Source: Vanilla planifolia | Lineage: Eukaryota > Streptophyta > Magnoliopsida > Asparagales > Orchidaceae | Assembly (NCBI GenBank): GCA_023846275.1 | Contig: CM043868.1 | Span: 2,437,153-2,501,152, forward strand | Direction of reading: 5' to 3' | Length of the DNA stretch: 64,000 nt | Shown: positions 23,101-35,039 of the stretch, piece by piece | Numbering within the stretch: position 1 is the first letter of the stretch | Layout of the letters: the number at the start of each line of letters is the position of its first letter | Made by a program: the position numbers and the translations under genes | Notes under the pieces: generated by a model | What the model was told of the DNA's origin: nothing | Databases searched by the model: none | The model's input: only the letters and a program-made list of their open reading frames with translations

Positions 23101-24110
23101 CTCCTCATGCTAAAACCACAATCAAAGCAATCTTATAAGACTACTTCAAGATTATCAACACCTTAATTTAGGTTTATGCTTGTTTGCTGGTCTACCCAGA
23201 CCTCCTTTCTAACTTAGCCTTCTAAGGCATAGAACTAAGCCCTCCCAAGCTTCTCAAATAGAACCCAAGGACTTTTTATTTTCCTTTGATGTGTTCAAGG
23301 TTCTCTTGTGGTCTTAACGTTGCTACCCATGTCCTTAGCTTAGCCATGAACATAAAGTAAAAAAGCTTTCCTAAGGTAATGCACTATGCTTGGTCATATG
23401 AAATTGTTATCTAGGGTTTGAAAAAGAAGTATAAATTGTAAAGGCACATGATGAAGTACAAGATCTATAAAGGTATTCCTAAAATTTTCATCTCACCTTA
23501 TCGAGATTAAGCTATTATGTGAATGATCAACACAAATTCTTATCATCATGCTTTTTCCTTAACTAGGTTATCATAAGATAAATCAATTTTGTAAATCCTT
23601 TATCATGCATACTCTTTGTAATAAGAAAAAGATCACTTAGCATTGTTTGTAGCATGTTCACATCAAGTAACCTAGATATAGGGTTTGTTGTAGGGAGTAC
23701 AAAGATAAAATTATAATATCAATCAAATCTAATTTCATGAATTCTTTTAATCATAAATTCTTAATATCATGGTTTGGTTGTTAACATGATGAATTTAAGT
23801 TTACAAGTGAGATCTAGGTTTCATGCGACAACAAAGAAATAATGTAAAGATCTCAACTAATTACCATTACAAACATTCTTAACAAAATACTTGATTCTTA
23901 GCTTATCATATATCTAATTTATGTGCATGATCAAAATGTTCATCTAACCTCTAAGCTATATAGCAAACTAATTTGAGAAATAAATCTCTTTCTTATTTAT
24001 GCTTGCAGTTTCCTCTTTTTCCTAGCTCTTGGTTTGCTTCATCTCCTTAGCTTCTCTCAGGTAAGGTCCTCTATCACATTACATTATTTAATAAAACATT
24101 TTTTTAAATT
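23101..24110. other. Stretch between the two LTR-like copies
   Basis: No coding homology. Parts resemble 25860-26850 loosely (for example ATCATGC...AAGAAAAAGATCA at 23610-23635 and 26545-26590), so this may be the right part of copy 1 and not internal sequence. A pyrimidine-rich run near 24005-24060, ending CTCAGGTAAGGTCCTC, has a similar word (TTGAGTAAGGTCCTC) near 36636. Confidence 0.3.
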
Positions 24111-25800
24111 CCTTAGGTACAATAAAACTCATATACTAGTTAATGCACATGGTTGGCCACCCTTTCACTTCCTAAGGTTAATTTTCAAACCGAGAGGCAC
24201 AATCTCTGAATTTGATCATCATACTAGAATGTATTGCTCACTATGAATTATGACCCTTTACTAATTGGTCATCTAATTGATTTAAGAATTGGTTCACTCT
24301 ATGATTAAGAAACCTACCAACATATATTAGTGTGTATGTGGTACCAAAGCAAAACAATAAATGAAACTATACATATCTACTTACTAAAATAACATTATAG
24401 CTCATATTATCCACATCCAAATCCATCATAAGGACAATACAAAGATGCAAATATCAAGGTATCATAATAGAGTTTGATACAATTCAATCTTTATCATTTT
24501 ATAATATTGGAGTCATAGAAAACAACATCACTACCTCTAAAATAAAATATGTAAGTAGAACTAAAGAATAAGTTGAGGATCATGAAGACCACAAAGTCTT
24601 GCTACTATGTAGCTCCAATCTCCTAGGAACTTCATGCAAAATTATAGGAAAGTGGGATGCAGCTCAATAAGGAATCTTTAAGTCTTATTATAAAAATAAA
24701 CATGCAATGACAAGATATTATAAAGAATCTTTATAAGAAAAATGAAATACTATCAAGATCATATGTGTCAACTAAATCTATGTCAAACTATTAAGTTAAG
24801 CTAATTTATGAGCTTATGATGCAACTAATTGGATACTTAATCCCTCATCAACATTTTGGTACTCCCTCCAACTCATAAGAACCAAAGCAAGGTTAGTCAC
24901 TCTTAGATCATATTAAGGGTATATGGTCATGTAATATGGCACTCAATTCTTAGTCATGCCAACCACATTAGCCTCTAATCAGGAAATTCAACACTTCATT
25001 CACTACAGAGTCTCTCATTAAGAAATCTAACTCTCTTTTTTAGGTCATACAAATCATATAAGCATTTCATCAAGAAATCCAACACTCTCCTTCTAGGTTG
25101 TACCAATCATATGCGCCTATGATTAGGAATTTTAGCAGTTTATTTTGAGTTGTTCCAATCACATAAGTCTTTCATTAAGAAATCTAGCTCTCTTCTTTGA
25201 GTTGTGCTAATCTAATCTCATACGTATCAGATTAGAAATTCTAGCACTCTCATCCAAGTTGTTTCAATAACATAAACCTCTTATAAAATTTAGTACTCTC
25301 CTTTGAGTTTTGTAATTCATGCAAACCTTTAATTAATAATTTATGACACTTCTATTTATGTTTTGGCCAATCCTAGCTTTAGTGTCCAAAACTTGGGAAC
25401 ATTGTATCAACAAATCTAGTCTTCACCTAAATCATCTTATTTGACATGTTAATATTAATCAAATCAACTATTATCAACTATCCAGTAATCCTTGCGATTC
25501 ATCAACCTAGATCTGGTATCTTAGATTATCTGTCAAATAATTGGGGTATTTTAGGGTTTCCTTAACTCAACTATCTTATTAAGTTTATATGTTTCATATA
25601 TAAATAATCCTTACCCTTAACCTTATTTGGGGTCCTATCTAAAGTCTTCTATCTTATCTAATATACCACTTGAGCTTTAATTCAATCATAGCTAAGCTTT
25701 CACTCAAGTTTAGACTTCATTTAATCTCCTCATAAAGTCCAAGCTAAGCTCTTATTTAATCGTAAATCATATGTTGTCCTTATATGGTCCAAACTAAGCC
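24110..25800. repeat. LTR-like direct repeat, copy 2
   Basis: Partner of 20900-23100, offset falling from about 3.2 kb to 2.7 kb because copy 1 holds a longer AACCCTAA array. The counterpart of that array is reduced to a few units near 25500-25580 (GGTATCTTAGAT, TTTTAGGGTTTCC). No coding sequence was seen; the 70-codon ORF at 24034-24246 has no family. Confidence 0.45.
24915..25365. repeat. Tandem array, unit about 53 bp, 8-9 copies
   Basis: Units follow TCATTAAGAAATCTAGCAC, TCTCCTTCTGAGTTGTAC, CAATCATATAAGCCTT. The pattern is the same as that of the 51-bp array at 21850-22255 (..TCTAGCACTCC..TACCAATCATA-AAG..), showing that the arrays descend from a common ancestor within the two LTR-like copies. 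Confidence 0.75.
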
Positions 25801-27150
25801 TCACATGGCTTAACCAAACCATGTTACAAACTTCCCAAGCATAACTAATGTAAGAAAATTTATTGTTGCTTGGAGTCCTTAGGGCTTGGCTAAATTTTAA
25901 AGTACTATCCTAAAGTTAAGGGGTCTAGTTTAAGGTTCAAATTTCACAAGAATTAACTTCACCAATTCTTTAAGAATATTTTATGTTTATAATTATGCCA
26001 TCTCATTATGTCATGGTGTTCAAATTGAAATTAAAGTAATCATGCTTAAACTAGAACATCTTAATATCATATATTTCTTACCATAATCTCAAGATTTCAT
26101 CCCATGTAAGCATAAAACTATCTTTCACATACCATGGGATTTGTAAGAAATAAATCATATTTCTTAGCAATTTAGTTCAAGGGTCAAACAAAAAGATATC
26201 AAGATTATGGCTTTCTCTACAGCACGGATTGACTTGAAGGTTTCATGCAAATAACATAACCAAACCATCAAATTCCATGCTAAAATTAAATTAGAAATCC
26301 TCCATTCTCTAGTAAAGGAGTATACTAACATAGATCTTACCAAATTTCATAATTTACATATAAAATAATAAGTCAATAAGAGGTCTTAACTTTATCATGC
26401 ATTTAACCACAAAACCTTAATATCAATTTATGGGGTATAGAAGAATATTTAATATTCATTAATCCAACAATGTTTATGTAGAGATTATGGAAAAGATATC
26501 TTAAGCATGCTCATAACAAGTACAATAATAACCATAATGCTTTATTTAATCATGCTTCTTATATTAGAGTTCACAAGAAAAAGATCAACAATTTATTACA
26601 TGATCAATTCCCACATCATCACGTGTATTATTTAACAACATAGACAGGTTTATTAACTAGATTTTATCTATATTTAATTGTTTGATCTCAAGATTCATCC
26701 TATCTCTTGACCTATGTAGAGGACTGCTCTAATGATTAGGCTTATCCTTCTTCAAGTCTTAAAGTTTACTCCTCATAACTAGCTCTACTTCTCTTACTTG
26801 TCTTGGTTATAGCCTCCTTTCTATGAGTCACAACTTTTCAAAAACTCTAGCAAAGGAAACAACCTAAGGCTTAAATATAGAGCTCCCTAACCCATCATTC
26901 AAGGTATTCCAAAAGTGTAATCAACTAGTTTTAGGATCTGAGAAATCACACAACTCCTTTATTAAAATACCTTATGGAAATCACCATCTCATGGGGAAAG
27001 GTGATTTGAAGGCATGTTGAGTTGGAAGGTTTCTCTTGCTACATTAGATATTTTTAATGGCACGTTTTATGATAGATGAGCTCCCCCTTACCTTTTGTTT
27101 CTATTTGGGGTTCACTCTTAGGCTAGTTGACCTTGAGAGTCACTAAATGT
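25801..27150 (-). repeat. LTR-like region with minus-strand TATA (putative)
   Basis: No coding sequence. On the minus strand TAGGGAGCTCTATATTTAAG (26871-26891) is a TATA-like promoter followed by a GGAAAC/GGAG-rich leader, in the manner of Tekay/Del-type LTRs. It may be the upstream (U3) end of copy 2 if that repeat is a minus-strand LTR. Boundaries are unclear. Confidence 0.3.
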
Positions 27151-27269
27151 AGTAATGTTGGGTGGTAACCCTTCCCCCAATTACTCCTTCATTAAGGTTC
27201 TTGGTACAACATAGAAACCTCACTAATTAAAATTAAGGTTATAACAATCTTTAAGTGAGAGCCCAAAAT

Positions 27270-27890
27270 ACTTTTTGAAGAGGACATCTAAAAAATGGTT
27301 GCCTTATTTAGAGTCACATAGATTAGAAAGTTTTCTCATGGTCCACCTAGAATGAAAACTATTCTCACAAAGTGTTAGAAAATTGCATTCACACATGGTT
27401 TTTAAATGAGATTTATAAAAAAATAGACATGTGCTCATTCATTTTTCCTTGGGACTTAACCACATGAGGCTTCAAATGCATTGTATATAGAAAATCATAG
27501 AATTCCAAATGAGGATACTTAAAGGCATTCCAATTTTCAGTTGAACTTAGAATTATCTCAAGGTTTGATTTGGATTTCTCTAGAGCATCACCCTATTCAC
27601 CTTTTAAAAAAGTAGCTCTATACTCGATTTGCTTAGTAATTGGCATATGTCTAAAATTAGATGTTGTAATTCCACATGTAGCTCAAGTGTGTGTCAAAAT
27701 ACATTTTACGAAGGAGCTACCAGCTTGAGTCAAAATTTCAAAAATAAAAATAATGGCTTTTAGGAAAAAAGTGACTTGTGATGATTTTCCTAGATATTAG
27801 GAGTTTTTAGCAAACAATGACACTCCTTACAACAATGCAAATGGAACAAACATAACAAAGCACCCAATGTTAAGCTAGGTGAGATATTGG
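27270..27890 (+). pseudogene. LINE-II ORF1, DUF4283-like protein
   Basis: Conserved blocks appear in order: FEEDI-x-KMVALFRV then KFSHGPPRM (27272-27355), ILKAFQFSVEL near 27510-27545, FDLDFSRASPYSPF near 27568-27610, LVIGICLKLDVV near 27630-27668 and VAQVCVKIHFTKELPA (27678-27725), the strand that usually precedes the zinc knuckle. The knuckle region (about 27780-27850) reads DDFPRY-x-EF with its Cys and His residues changed. ORF1 proteins bind element RNA. The next 550 bases to ORF2 correspond to the variable ORF1 tail; the 73-codon ORF at 28051-28272 lies in it and is out of frame with recognisable blocks. Confidence 0.75.
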
Positions 27891-28455
27891 TGTACAATGT
27901 ACCCCTAGTAGAGAACCCTTTACAAATACTCACAACAAGAAGGTGTAACAATTCAAGCTAATAGGGAACTTTTAGCAGCACATCCTTTTACTACTAAGAA
28001 GGATAGGGGTTTGACCTTTCAGCCCTCCTATTCTTATGTAATAAGAAATCATGGCACAAGATGACAAAAACATGGACACTCTCCACAACTCACTAATGAG
28101 AAAATTCATGCATTGGAAAACAACCACCTCATTCAAAAATTCTCAGATGACTACTTGGTTCAATGTAAAGAACAATCTAAGAACCAAAAGAAGGACAATC
28201 AATAAGACTCACATGACATTCATAATAACCCTTCTATGCATCAAATTAGCATTCAGTCATTTAAACTTTTAGTGGGCAATTATAGGAAAGATTCATAGCA
28301 TTCATCCCCTTCTAGTTGGACCAAGAAGGATTCATATTAGTTTTTGATATAAGAAGAAGAAAAAAAAAGCAAAAAATACACAAACAATACAAGTAGTTTC
28401 AAACATATCAAAAGAAGCCATAGAGCCACTCAAACTATAAGAAGCTCAAACCATA

Positions 28456-30330
28456 ATGAACAACCTTCTTATTTGAAACATTAGGGGAGCTATGGTAAAG
28501 AAGTAATAAACCACCTTAAATCTATTATAAACCTCCATAAGAAATCTTTTATTATCATATTGGAACTTATGAAAGTAGAAAATAATTATAATCTCTTAGA
28601 ATGCTGACTTCTTTGAGTATGACATATCAAACAAAATCTAGGTGATATGAAATTCTCTTATTATGTGGTTAGGATTGAAGAGCAATTCATGCCCATGATA
28701 ATCAAACATTAAGATTGAAGTAATCAAGTTTGCTGCTCCTTTGTGTATACAAAATACTTATTTGCTGACAAAAGAAGTCTTTGGAATGAGCTTAAAGTAA
28801 TGGCTAACACCACCAATCTTCCTTGATTTATTGGTGGTGACTTTAATGTCATTGTCTCTCTCAAAGCATATGAAATACCCCACCACAAAGATTGGTATTA
28901 TCATAGAATTTACAAATTGCATTGGCTACTACACTCTCAAAGAGCTCCCCTTCTTTAGTAGTAGCTTCACTTGGTCTAAGGTGTTTAAAGGTAATTGAGT
29001 GTGGAAAATGTTGTACCATGTTCTTATGAATTAGAAATTGTTAAACATAATTCTCTTAGCTTCCATTCAACATCTCAACAAAGCCCCATCTGATCTGCTC
29101 ATATGCTCCTTTATGTTTCATTAGATTCAATCTTGACTCCCAGATAATTTAATCTAAAAAATATGTGCATTTCTAAAAATGACTTCCTATCCACTGTGAA
29201 GAACAACAAGAACCTTTTTGTGGTGGTTTGGGCATGAAGAAACAAAAACTAAAATGCCTAAAAAGTTGTCTCAAAGATTTGCATGTAATGAAATTTAGCA
29301 ACATATTTAACACAATACAATTCGTTGAAGATCAAGTCAGGGAAAAAGAGAAATCATGCAAATTAATATAAACGTGACCTCCCGACTGGAAGTACTAAAG
29401 TGTAAAATCATTTACGTGAAGTTATCAAATGGAAGGGGAGTTTTGGCATAAGAAAGTGGGTATTAGAAGAGTTATTAAAGTAGATAAAAATACAAAATTA
29501 TTTCATGCAATTAAGAAGGATAAATAAAGGAAAATAAAAATACAAAGAAACAAAGATCCAAGCAGTAACTAGTTGGAGTTAAACAAAATAGTAATGATAG
29601 CTATACAACACATTCGACATTTATTAATAACAATTTATGGTAAATAATTATATATTAATACAAGAATTGACCTTGGATGAAATACAATAGACTATGTTTT
29701 AGGTCAACCCTGAAAGTTCTCTAAGTCTTGATAGGTTTAATGGGTTCTGTTTCAAAAATTCCTTATCAGTTATAAAATGGATTTCTTTTAAGCTCTTTAA
29801 TATTTAGAGAATTAACCAGTTCCAATTTAATTCTAATCCCCAAAACTAAGAACCCAACTACATTTGATGATTTCAAACTTTTTTACTTGTGTAGCTTCAC
29901 AAAGAAGGTGTTCTCAAAATTGTTGACATTAGGACTACAAAAATTCCTTACATTCTTAATCTCACTATAATAATCTAGATTGAGTTAAATAGAGATATGG
30001 TTGACAACATACTACGTCCATAGAAAATGGTGGAAGAGATTAATTACAAAGCAAAAGGATATAATTTCATAATAAAACTTAATTTCAAAAAGATATTTGA
30101 CTACTTATCCTAGGACTTCCTCAGAGAGGTGCTTTAGAAGTTAAATTTTGATAATAGATCTATCCACATTGTCATGAACATTCTATTAAATAGTTGTCTC
30201 TCTATTATTATTAATGGCAAAGTTAATGAAATTTTGACCAACTTGTAGACATAAACAAGGCAACCCACTATCTCTTTTATTATTCATCCTTATTGTAGAA
30301 GTTTTTTGTTATGGGCTTGAAGTGAAAATG
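28456..30330 (+). pseudogene. LINE-II ORF2 first part: endonuclease and reverse transcriptase to motif B
   Basis: Likely start ATG 28456 (MNNLLI-stop-NIRGA; the stop replaces the usual Trp). Endonuclease blocks include an intact GGDFNVIVS with GDFN at 28836-28847, then LKELPFFSSSFTWSKV (28941-28985). Linker blocks: LKQKLKCLKSCLKDL, FWHKKVGIRRVIK and VDKNTKLFHAIKK (29440-29518). Reverse-transcriptase blocks: NPESSLSLDRFNGF (29707-29750), MVEEINYKAKGYNFIIKL (30028-30080), IIINGKVNEI, and a decayed RQGDPLSPLLF-type motif B near 30255-30290 ending EVFCYGLEVKMS at about 30330. Numerous stops. The gene continues after a 2.2-kb insertion. Confidence 0.85.
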
Positions 30331-32544
30331 AGTGTGTGAATCCCACAAGTGGGGGGTGAATTATGATTTTAAACAATTTTTGTTAATTTTTGGATGGTAT
30401 TTATCTTTTAAAAAATCTTTATAAAAATAATTTTATGTTTATTAAAAACTTTGATTTACAAATATATTAATTTATAATTTTTATGATTAAGAAAAATAAC
30501 AATAAAGTTGAAATAGTATGTCAAAATTTTTAGGTGGTTTAGTTCAAACTAGAACTTATGTCCTCCACCAACCGAGGTTGAGAAAAAACTCCATTAATAA
30601 AAGGGTTATAACTTGAGATTTTTTCTTATAGTTCACCTCCAACCTAATAGTTTTATGGGTTCGACTATAAACCAGGCTTCTACGACCTCAACCCTAACTC
30701 AATTTTTAATAAGATCAAACCAAACTCAGGCTTTCACAAATGCTGAGCCACCCAACCCAAAAGAAAAACAAAAATTCAACAAGACAAATTTTTTTTATAA
30801 AAATGTACAAATTTTTTTATGCTTTTTTATGAATATAAAAGGGCATGAATGGCTAAAAATTATGAAGAGAATACAAAAAATGAAAGCTTAGAAGAATTAG
30901 ACTTAGATGGAAGAATTTGGAATTTCAAGTAGTAGTAAACCCTAGGCTCTGTCAAGGGAAATTTATGCCAGTAGAATATGATGTAGCCCTTATTTTAGAT
31001 GTTAAGTTTTTGTTCACATTATTAGTTATTTCATTCATAATTGTTATGTATTTATAGAAAAATTTTAGTCATAGTCATTAGAAAGACAAATAAAGCTATT
31101 TGAAAAGTTACTCCCAAACAACCTAAAACACTTTTCCAAATGGCTCATACTCTAAAATGGCTGGTGTAATGGCATATATAATGGCTAGTTATTTAGCCAT
31201 TAGGCCAGATTGATTGAAGCCATTAGATGGGCACAAAAGTGATCTCGGTCGTGTGATCAAACATTGTAAAGGTGAATATGTTTTGGATGGTTATATCAAG
31301 CTTGATTAGATTTTGTTACTTGATCAAGTCAGATGAGATCTGGATCATTCGATTAATCAATAGTAAAATCAAGATTAGATCTAGGCTGTACGATTCAAAT
31401 GAAAGAGATATGAGCCATCTAATCAAGGATAGATTATTTCAAATAAAAAAATAAAGATAGCCATTCAATGAAGTCAAATGAGATAACAAATGGCAAATGG
31501 ATCAATCGATTATAGTGGATGAAGTAGTAACCATTTGATCTGATCTATTAAGATCACTGTCTAAAAGTGAACACAATTGCCGCTATGCTATCATGAAAAT
31601 GTGCGATCGGATGGCACTGACTGCTACCAGTTTTGGAAACATATGAGTAGTAACAAATAGTCTTATATTGCTGAGAATGAAAATACTTTGCATTTTATAA
31701 GCATTTGCATAGAGGCTATTACTTGAGCCAAACTAGAGATGCCTACCCCTTGGTGCACTCAAGATTTAATCACCCAATTCACTTATATAGTTACTAGATT
31801 ACATGTTAATTATGGGTCTTATTCTGACCCAGAACACCATATGCCTTACACCAACTAGGTTTAAGACTACACAGACCAAGATTGAACCCTTGTCTAATTT
31901 GGTTCTAATCACTGTGTCTCTAAACTCGATGCTCGTGCTTAAGCTCAGCTTGAGACCTTGCATTCAAGAATAACTTGGGATGTGGCATAAATTTTTTTTA
32001 TTTATTTAAATAATACAATTTTAATAAAATTAATTTTTGATATAATTAAGATCTAACAATCAGCTTAACATAGAATTTGAGAAAAATACAAAAGTATGAT
32101 TTAACCAAGAAAAGAATGATTCAAAAATAAAATTATTAATGAATGGTTTAAATAAGATTTGAATTAAAAAAGAATTAAGATATTAAAAAATTAAATCCTA
32201 TTTATTTGCAAAATGAAGGAGATGATTGAACAATTTATATGTCTAAATATGATTTTAAATTGATACAAAAAGAGAGTGTCTTAAAATCAACAAGCTAACA
32301 TTATAATTCATAGTAAAATAAAACCTTATCAAAGATGATGTGCATGTCTTCAATCCTTGATATTTGCTGAATACTCTAAAGTGCTTTGAATATCATTAAT
32401 TCACCATCTTCTAAAGTGCATGACTTGTTCTTTACATGTAAACCTATTTCACACTAACCAACATCACTAGAATAAAATATTAAATATTTAAGGCTTGACT
32501 CATCAAACTTAAGGGTGACTCAAAAAGACTAAACAATCTACATA
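30331..32544. mobile_element. Unclassified insertion inside LINE-II reverse transcriptase
   Basis: Sequence between 'GLEVKMS' and 'SRGCETICHLTY' of the LINE protein shows no coding homology. It opens with TGTGAATCCCACAAGTGGGG then GGTGAATTATG, a G-run leader common at the edge of plant LTR or LARD-type repeats, and near 30530-30600 has TTTTTAGGTGGTTTAG...CTTATGTCCTCCACCAACC, a word pattern I associate with Copia LTRs. It holds an internally repetitive part (31230-31620). No terminal repeats or target duplication were established, so class is uncertain. The small ORFs at 30613-30891 and 31272-31454 have no recognisable family. Confidence 0.5.
31230..31620. repeat. Degenerate short repeats around GATC(T/G)..CGAT words
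   Basis: Related words recur every ~50-90 bases: AGATCTGGATCATTCGATTA (31338), AGATCTAGGCTGTACGATT (31378), GGATCAATCGATTATAG (31499) and GTGCGATCGGATGGCAC (31600). They are too diverged to define a fixed period. Confidence 0.4.
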
Positions 32545-34400
32545 GCTTAGAAAAAGCACAAAATTCTATTCTCTCAAGAGGTTGTGAGACCATTTGTCAT
32601 TTGACCTATGAAAATAATTTTGTGATTTTCATAAGGTGTGAGAAAAAATTGATCATAAACATCAAAAAATTCTTTTAGAGCTCCAAACCATGTTGGATCT
32701 AAAAATCAATGAAAAAAGTGTTTTTTATTAGCAACAAAAAATTCAAAATGAGGCAAACAAAAACTATTAATGAGGTTATAAGTTTCAAGAGAAAAAAACC
32801 TCTCCATAATTTATCTAGGAATCATCTTTAGTAGAAAAAACGATTGTGCACTTTCAACATTTGGTAGACAAGATTAACAAGAAAATGATCAACTCGAATA
32901 AAAGTTTGTATCCATGGATGGAGGCCTTATCTTAGTTAAAAATGTGTTGGAGTTAATTCCAATTCATACATTGACCATTTATTGTCCATTGCAAAATATT
33001 TTATTAAGAACTAAAAGAATTATGAATAGATTTTGTGGGGTGATAAAGATCAAATCCACAAACATCATTAGGAAAGCTTGAATAAAGTGAGTCTACTTAT
33101 GGAAGAAAATGGTCTTGGTTTAAATAAACTCAAGGAGTATATGATTGCTTTCAACGTTATTAGAAGGTATATATTTCTAACTCAATTTGGGCTCTATCAT
33201 GAAAGCAAAATACTCATCTAGGATAAGATGCAACACAATATCAACAAGCTAGAATTGTATTGAAGGGATCAAGTAATTCATTATGAAATACATGAAACAT
33301 TCTAAATCAATTGGATAGACATATTAGATGCTTACCAATGATGAGAAATTCAAAACTAAATCAAATTAGGAAGAATTGAGAAGTAAACATTTCATATTAT
33401 AATCAAAAGAAACTATTTGGAATAATAACATTCCATTGAAATTTTCCATTTTCATGTGGAGGATTCTTAATTTACTTCCTTTTCTATAAAGCTTACATAT
33501 GCTCAACATTCAACTGACAAAAAAGTGCCCTTCTTATTCCAATTGAGACTCTTTAAATCTTGCTTTTGTAAGTTGTAATATGTCAAACCAACTATGGAGG
33601 TTTTTTGCAACCTACCTAGAAATTCAAGATGTGAATCACAATATTATTCATGAAAAGCTACAACATTGGTGGAGAAATCTATCTACAAATTCTACAAAAG
33701 GCAAGGTTGTAAGTTTTTTGTCCTCAGGTATTTGTTAGAACACATTGAAGTCTCATAATATAAGATTATTTGAGGAACAAAACACAATAGTTAATAGCTT
33801 AATTTATAGTCTTATCATGTAGCTATAGTATATTCAAATGCTTTCCTTCAAACTAGCTTCCCAATTATATTATCAACAAGTGCAACATGAGTTTACCTCC
33901 CCCTCCCCCACCCCACTTCTTTTCTTGAAGGCTAAATGTAGAAATACACAAATTGTGCATTGGACACCTCCATCAAATGTTATGAATTGAATATTGATAA
34001 ATAGGTTCGTGGCCACCCCATGCCTATAGATTGTGGTTGGATTTTTTTGCTATCATGCAAGTCTAGAAATTAAAGCTTTCTCTTCATTTATGGGTTAAAC
34101 AATAAACATAAAATAAAAAGGAAATGGAGGTAGTTTTGGGACTACAACTCTACAAAGGCCTTAGTATCCTAAACGTCATTGTGGAATTAAATTTCAAGGT
34201 TGTATTGAACATGATGCAAGGTACATGACTACTCCTTTGAAGATGCTAAGGTATATTAAGAAATCAAATAGATGAACTTCACATGTGTTCAATTTCACAC
34301 ATCTACAGGGAACGTAAAGCAATGAAAAATTTCTTGGCTCAATTGGCTTGTGCCAATTTTCAATCTAGCATCTTTAAGCCATAGAAAATATCAAAACTTT
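32545..34400 (+). pseudogene. LINE-II ORF2 second part: catalytic motif, thumb, zf-RVT and RNase H
   Basis: Coding resumes with SRGCETICHLTYENNFVIF (32578-32634). The catalytic Y-A-D-D of the family here reads Y-E-N-N (32607-32618), so both Asp residues are gone. The sequence continues ILLELQTMLDLKINEKSVF, LVEKTIVHFQHLVDKINKK (32835-32890) and, near 33070-33120, MEENGLGLNKLKEYMIAF, the usual GGLGI block. The zf-RVT-like region is about 33430-33660 (PLKFSIFMWRILNLLPF then ATTLVEK/LQHWWRNL). The RNase H tail retains ALQLYKGLSILNVIVEL and HIYRERKAMKNFLAQLAC (34303-34358), equivalent to the 'HIYREGN..AD.LA' block. Stops and frameshifts are frequent. Confidence 0.8.
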
Positions 34401-34480
34401 ATAGGGCTCTTATAAAATTTGATGGAAATTAATACTCTTATCTAAGGTCAAGATAATGCAATATAGAGATTAATTTATAC

Positions 34481-35039
34481 TCTATGATCCCCATCTTTGT
34501 CTTAATTAGTTACTTGTCTACATTGCCTTCTACTACTTTATTCCTCTTCGTTTGATACATTAATCTTATCATAATTTATGATTCTATTACTATTCATTAT
34601 TGTCCATTATTATGTTAATATGTTGGTCTTCACTTTCATGTTAGACAAGCCCACTTCTAGCTATAGTTGTGTCTCATACATGTACTAAAGCTCTATCACT
34701 TAGATCAATTCAATATGTGTTTACACACACCATTCTTGATGATCAACTAAGTTTAAAATTCTTCACTTGATTCATTAAGTCTTATAATATTGTATGATAT
34801 AGTCACTATTCATTTTAGCTATTGTCATGTTAAAGAAGATGGTACTAAAATATCAATCATATTACTATCAAATTATTTATTTTTTTATTCAATCTTTGAA
34901 GCAAGTTAATAAACATGCAAAGGCTTTCAAGGAGAAGAACGAATACAAAGGAACAAAATTAGAATGACAAAATATTAAGTTTTAGTATAAGTTTAAAAAT
35001 TGGTGATAAAAAGAAGAATATTCTCTAATAAAGTTTATA
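34481..35039. other. Unassigned AT-rich stretch
   Basis: Lies between LINE-II and the Gypsy-B fragment. Nothing recognisable in either strand. It may include the LINE-II 3' UTR on the left and undecipherable gag sequence on the right. Confidence 0.35.

Larger units (their letters stand above)
27150..34480 (+). mobile_element. LINE-II, degenerate plant LINE split by an insertion
   Basis: Plus-strand LINE with ORF1 (27270-27890) and ORF2 (28456-30330 and 32545-34400). A segment of about 2.2 kb (30331-32544) separates reverse-transcriptase motif B from the catalytic motif. Without that segment the element would be about 5.1 kb, a normal plant LINE length. It preserves its reading order well and has the best conserved endonuclease GDFN motif in the window, but stops and frameshifts occur in all domains. 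Ends are approximate; no clear A-tail or target duplication was identified. Confidence 0.8.

Noticed and set aside
21850-25365. Possible CRISPR-like arrays
   Set aside because: Units are directly adjacent tandem repeats without unique spacers, in a plant retroelement setting.
30613-30891. 92-codon ORF in the LINE-II insertion
   Set aside because: No recognisable domain, ends in low-complexity Lys/Phe sequence; probably chance.
34000-34020. GGTTCGTGG as a tRNA B-box
   Set aside because: No cloverleaf could be drawn around it; it lies in LINE-II sequence.
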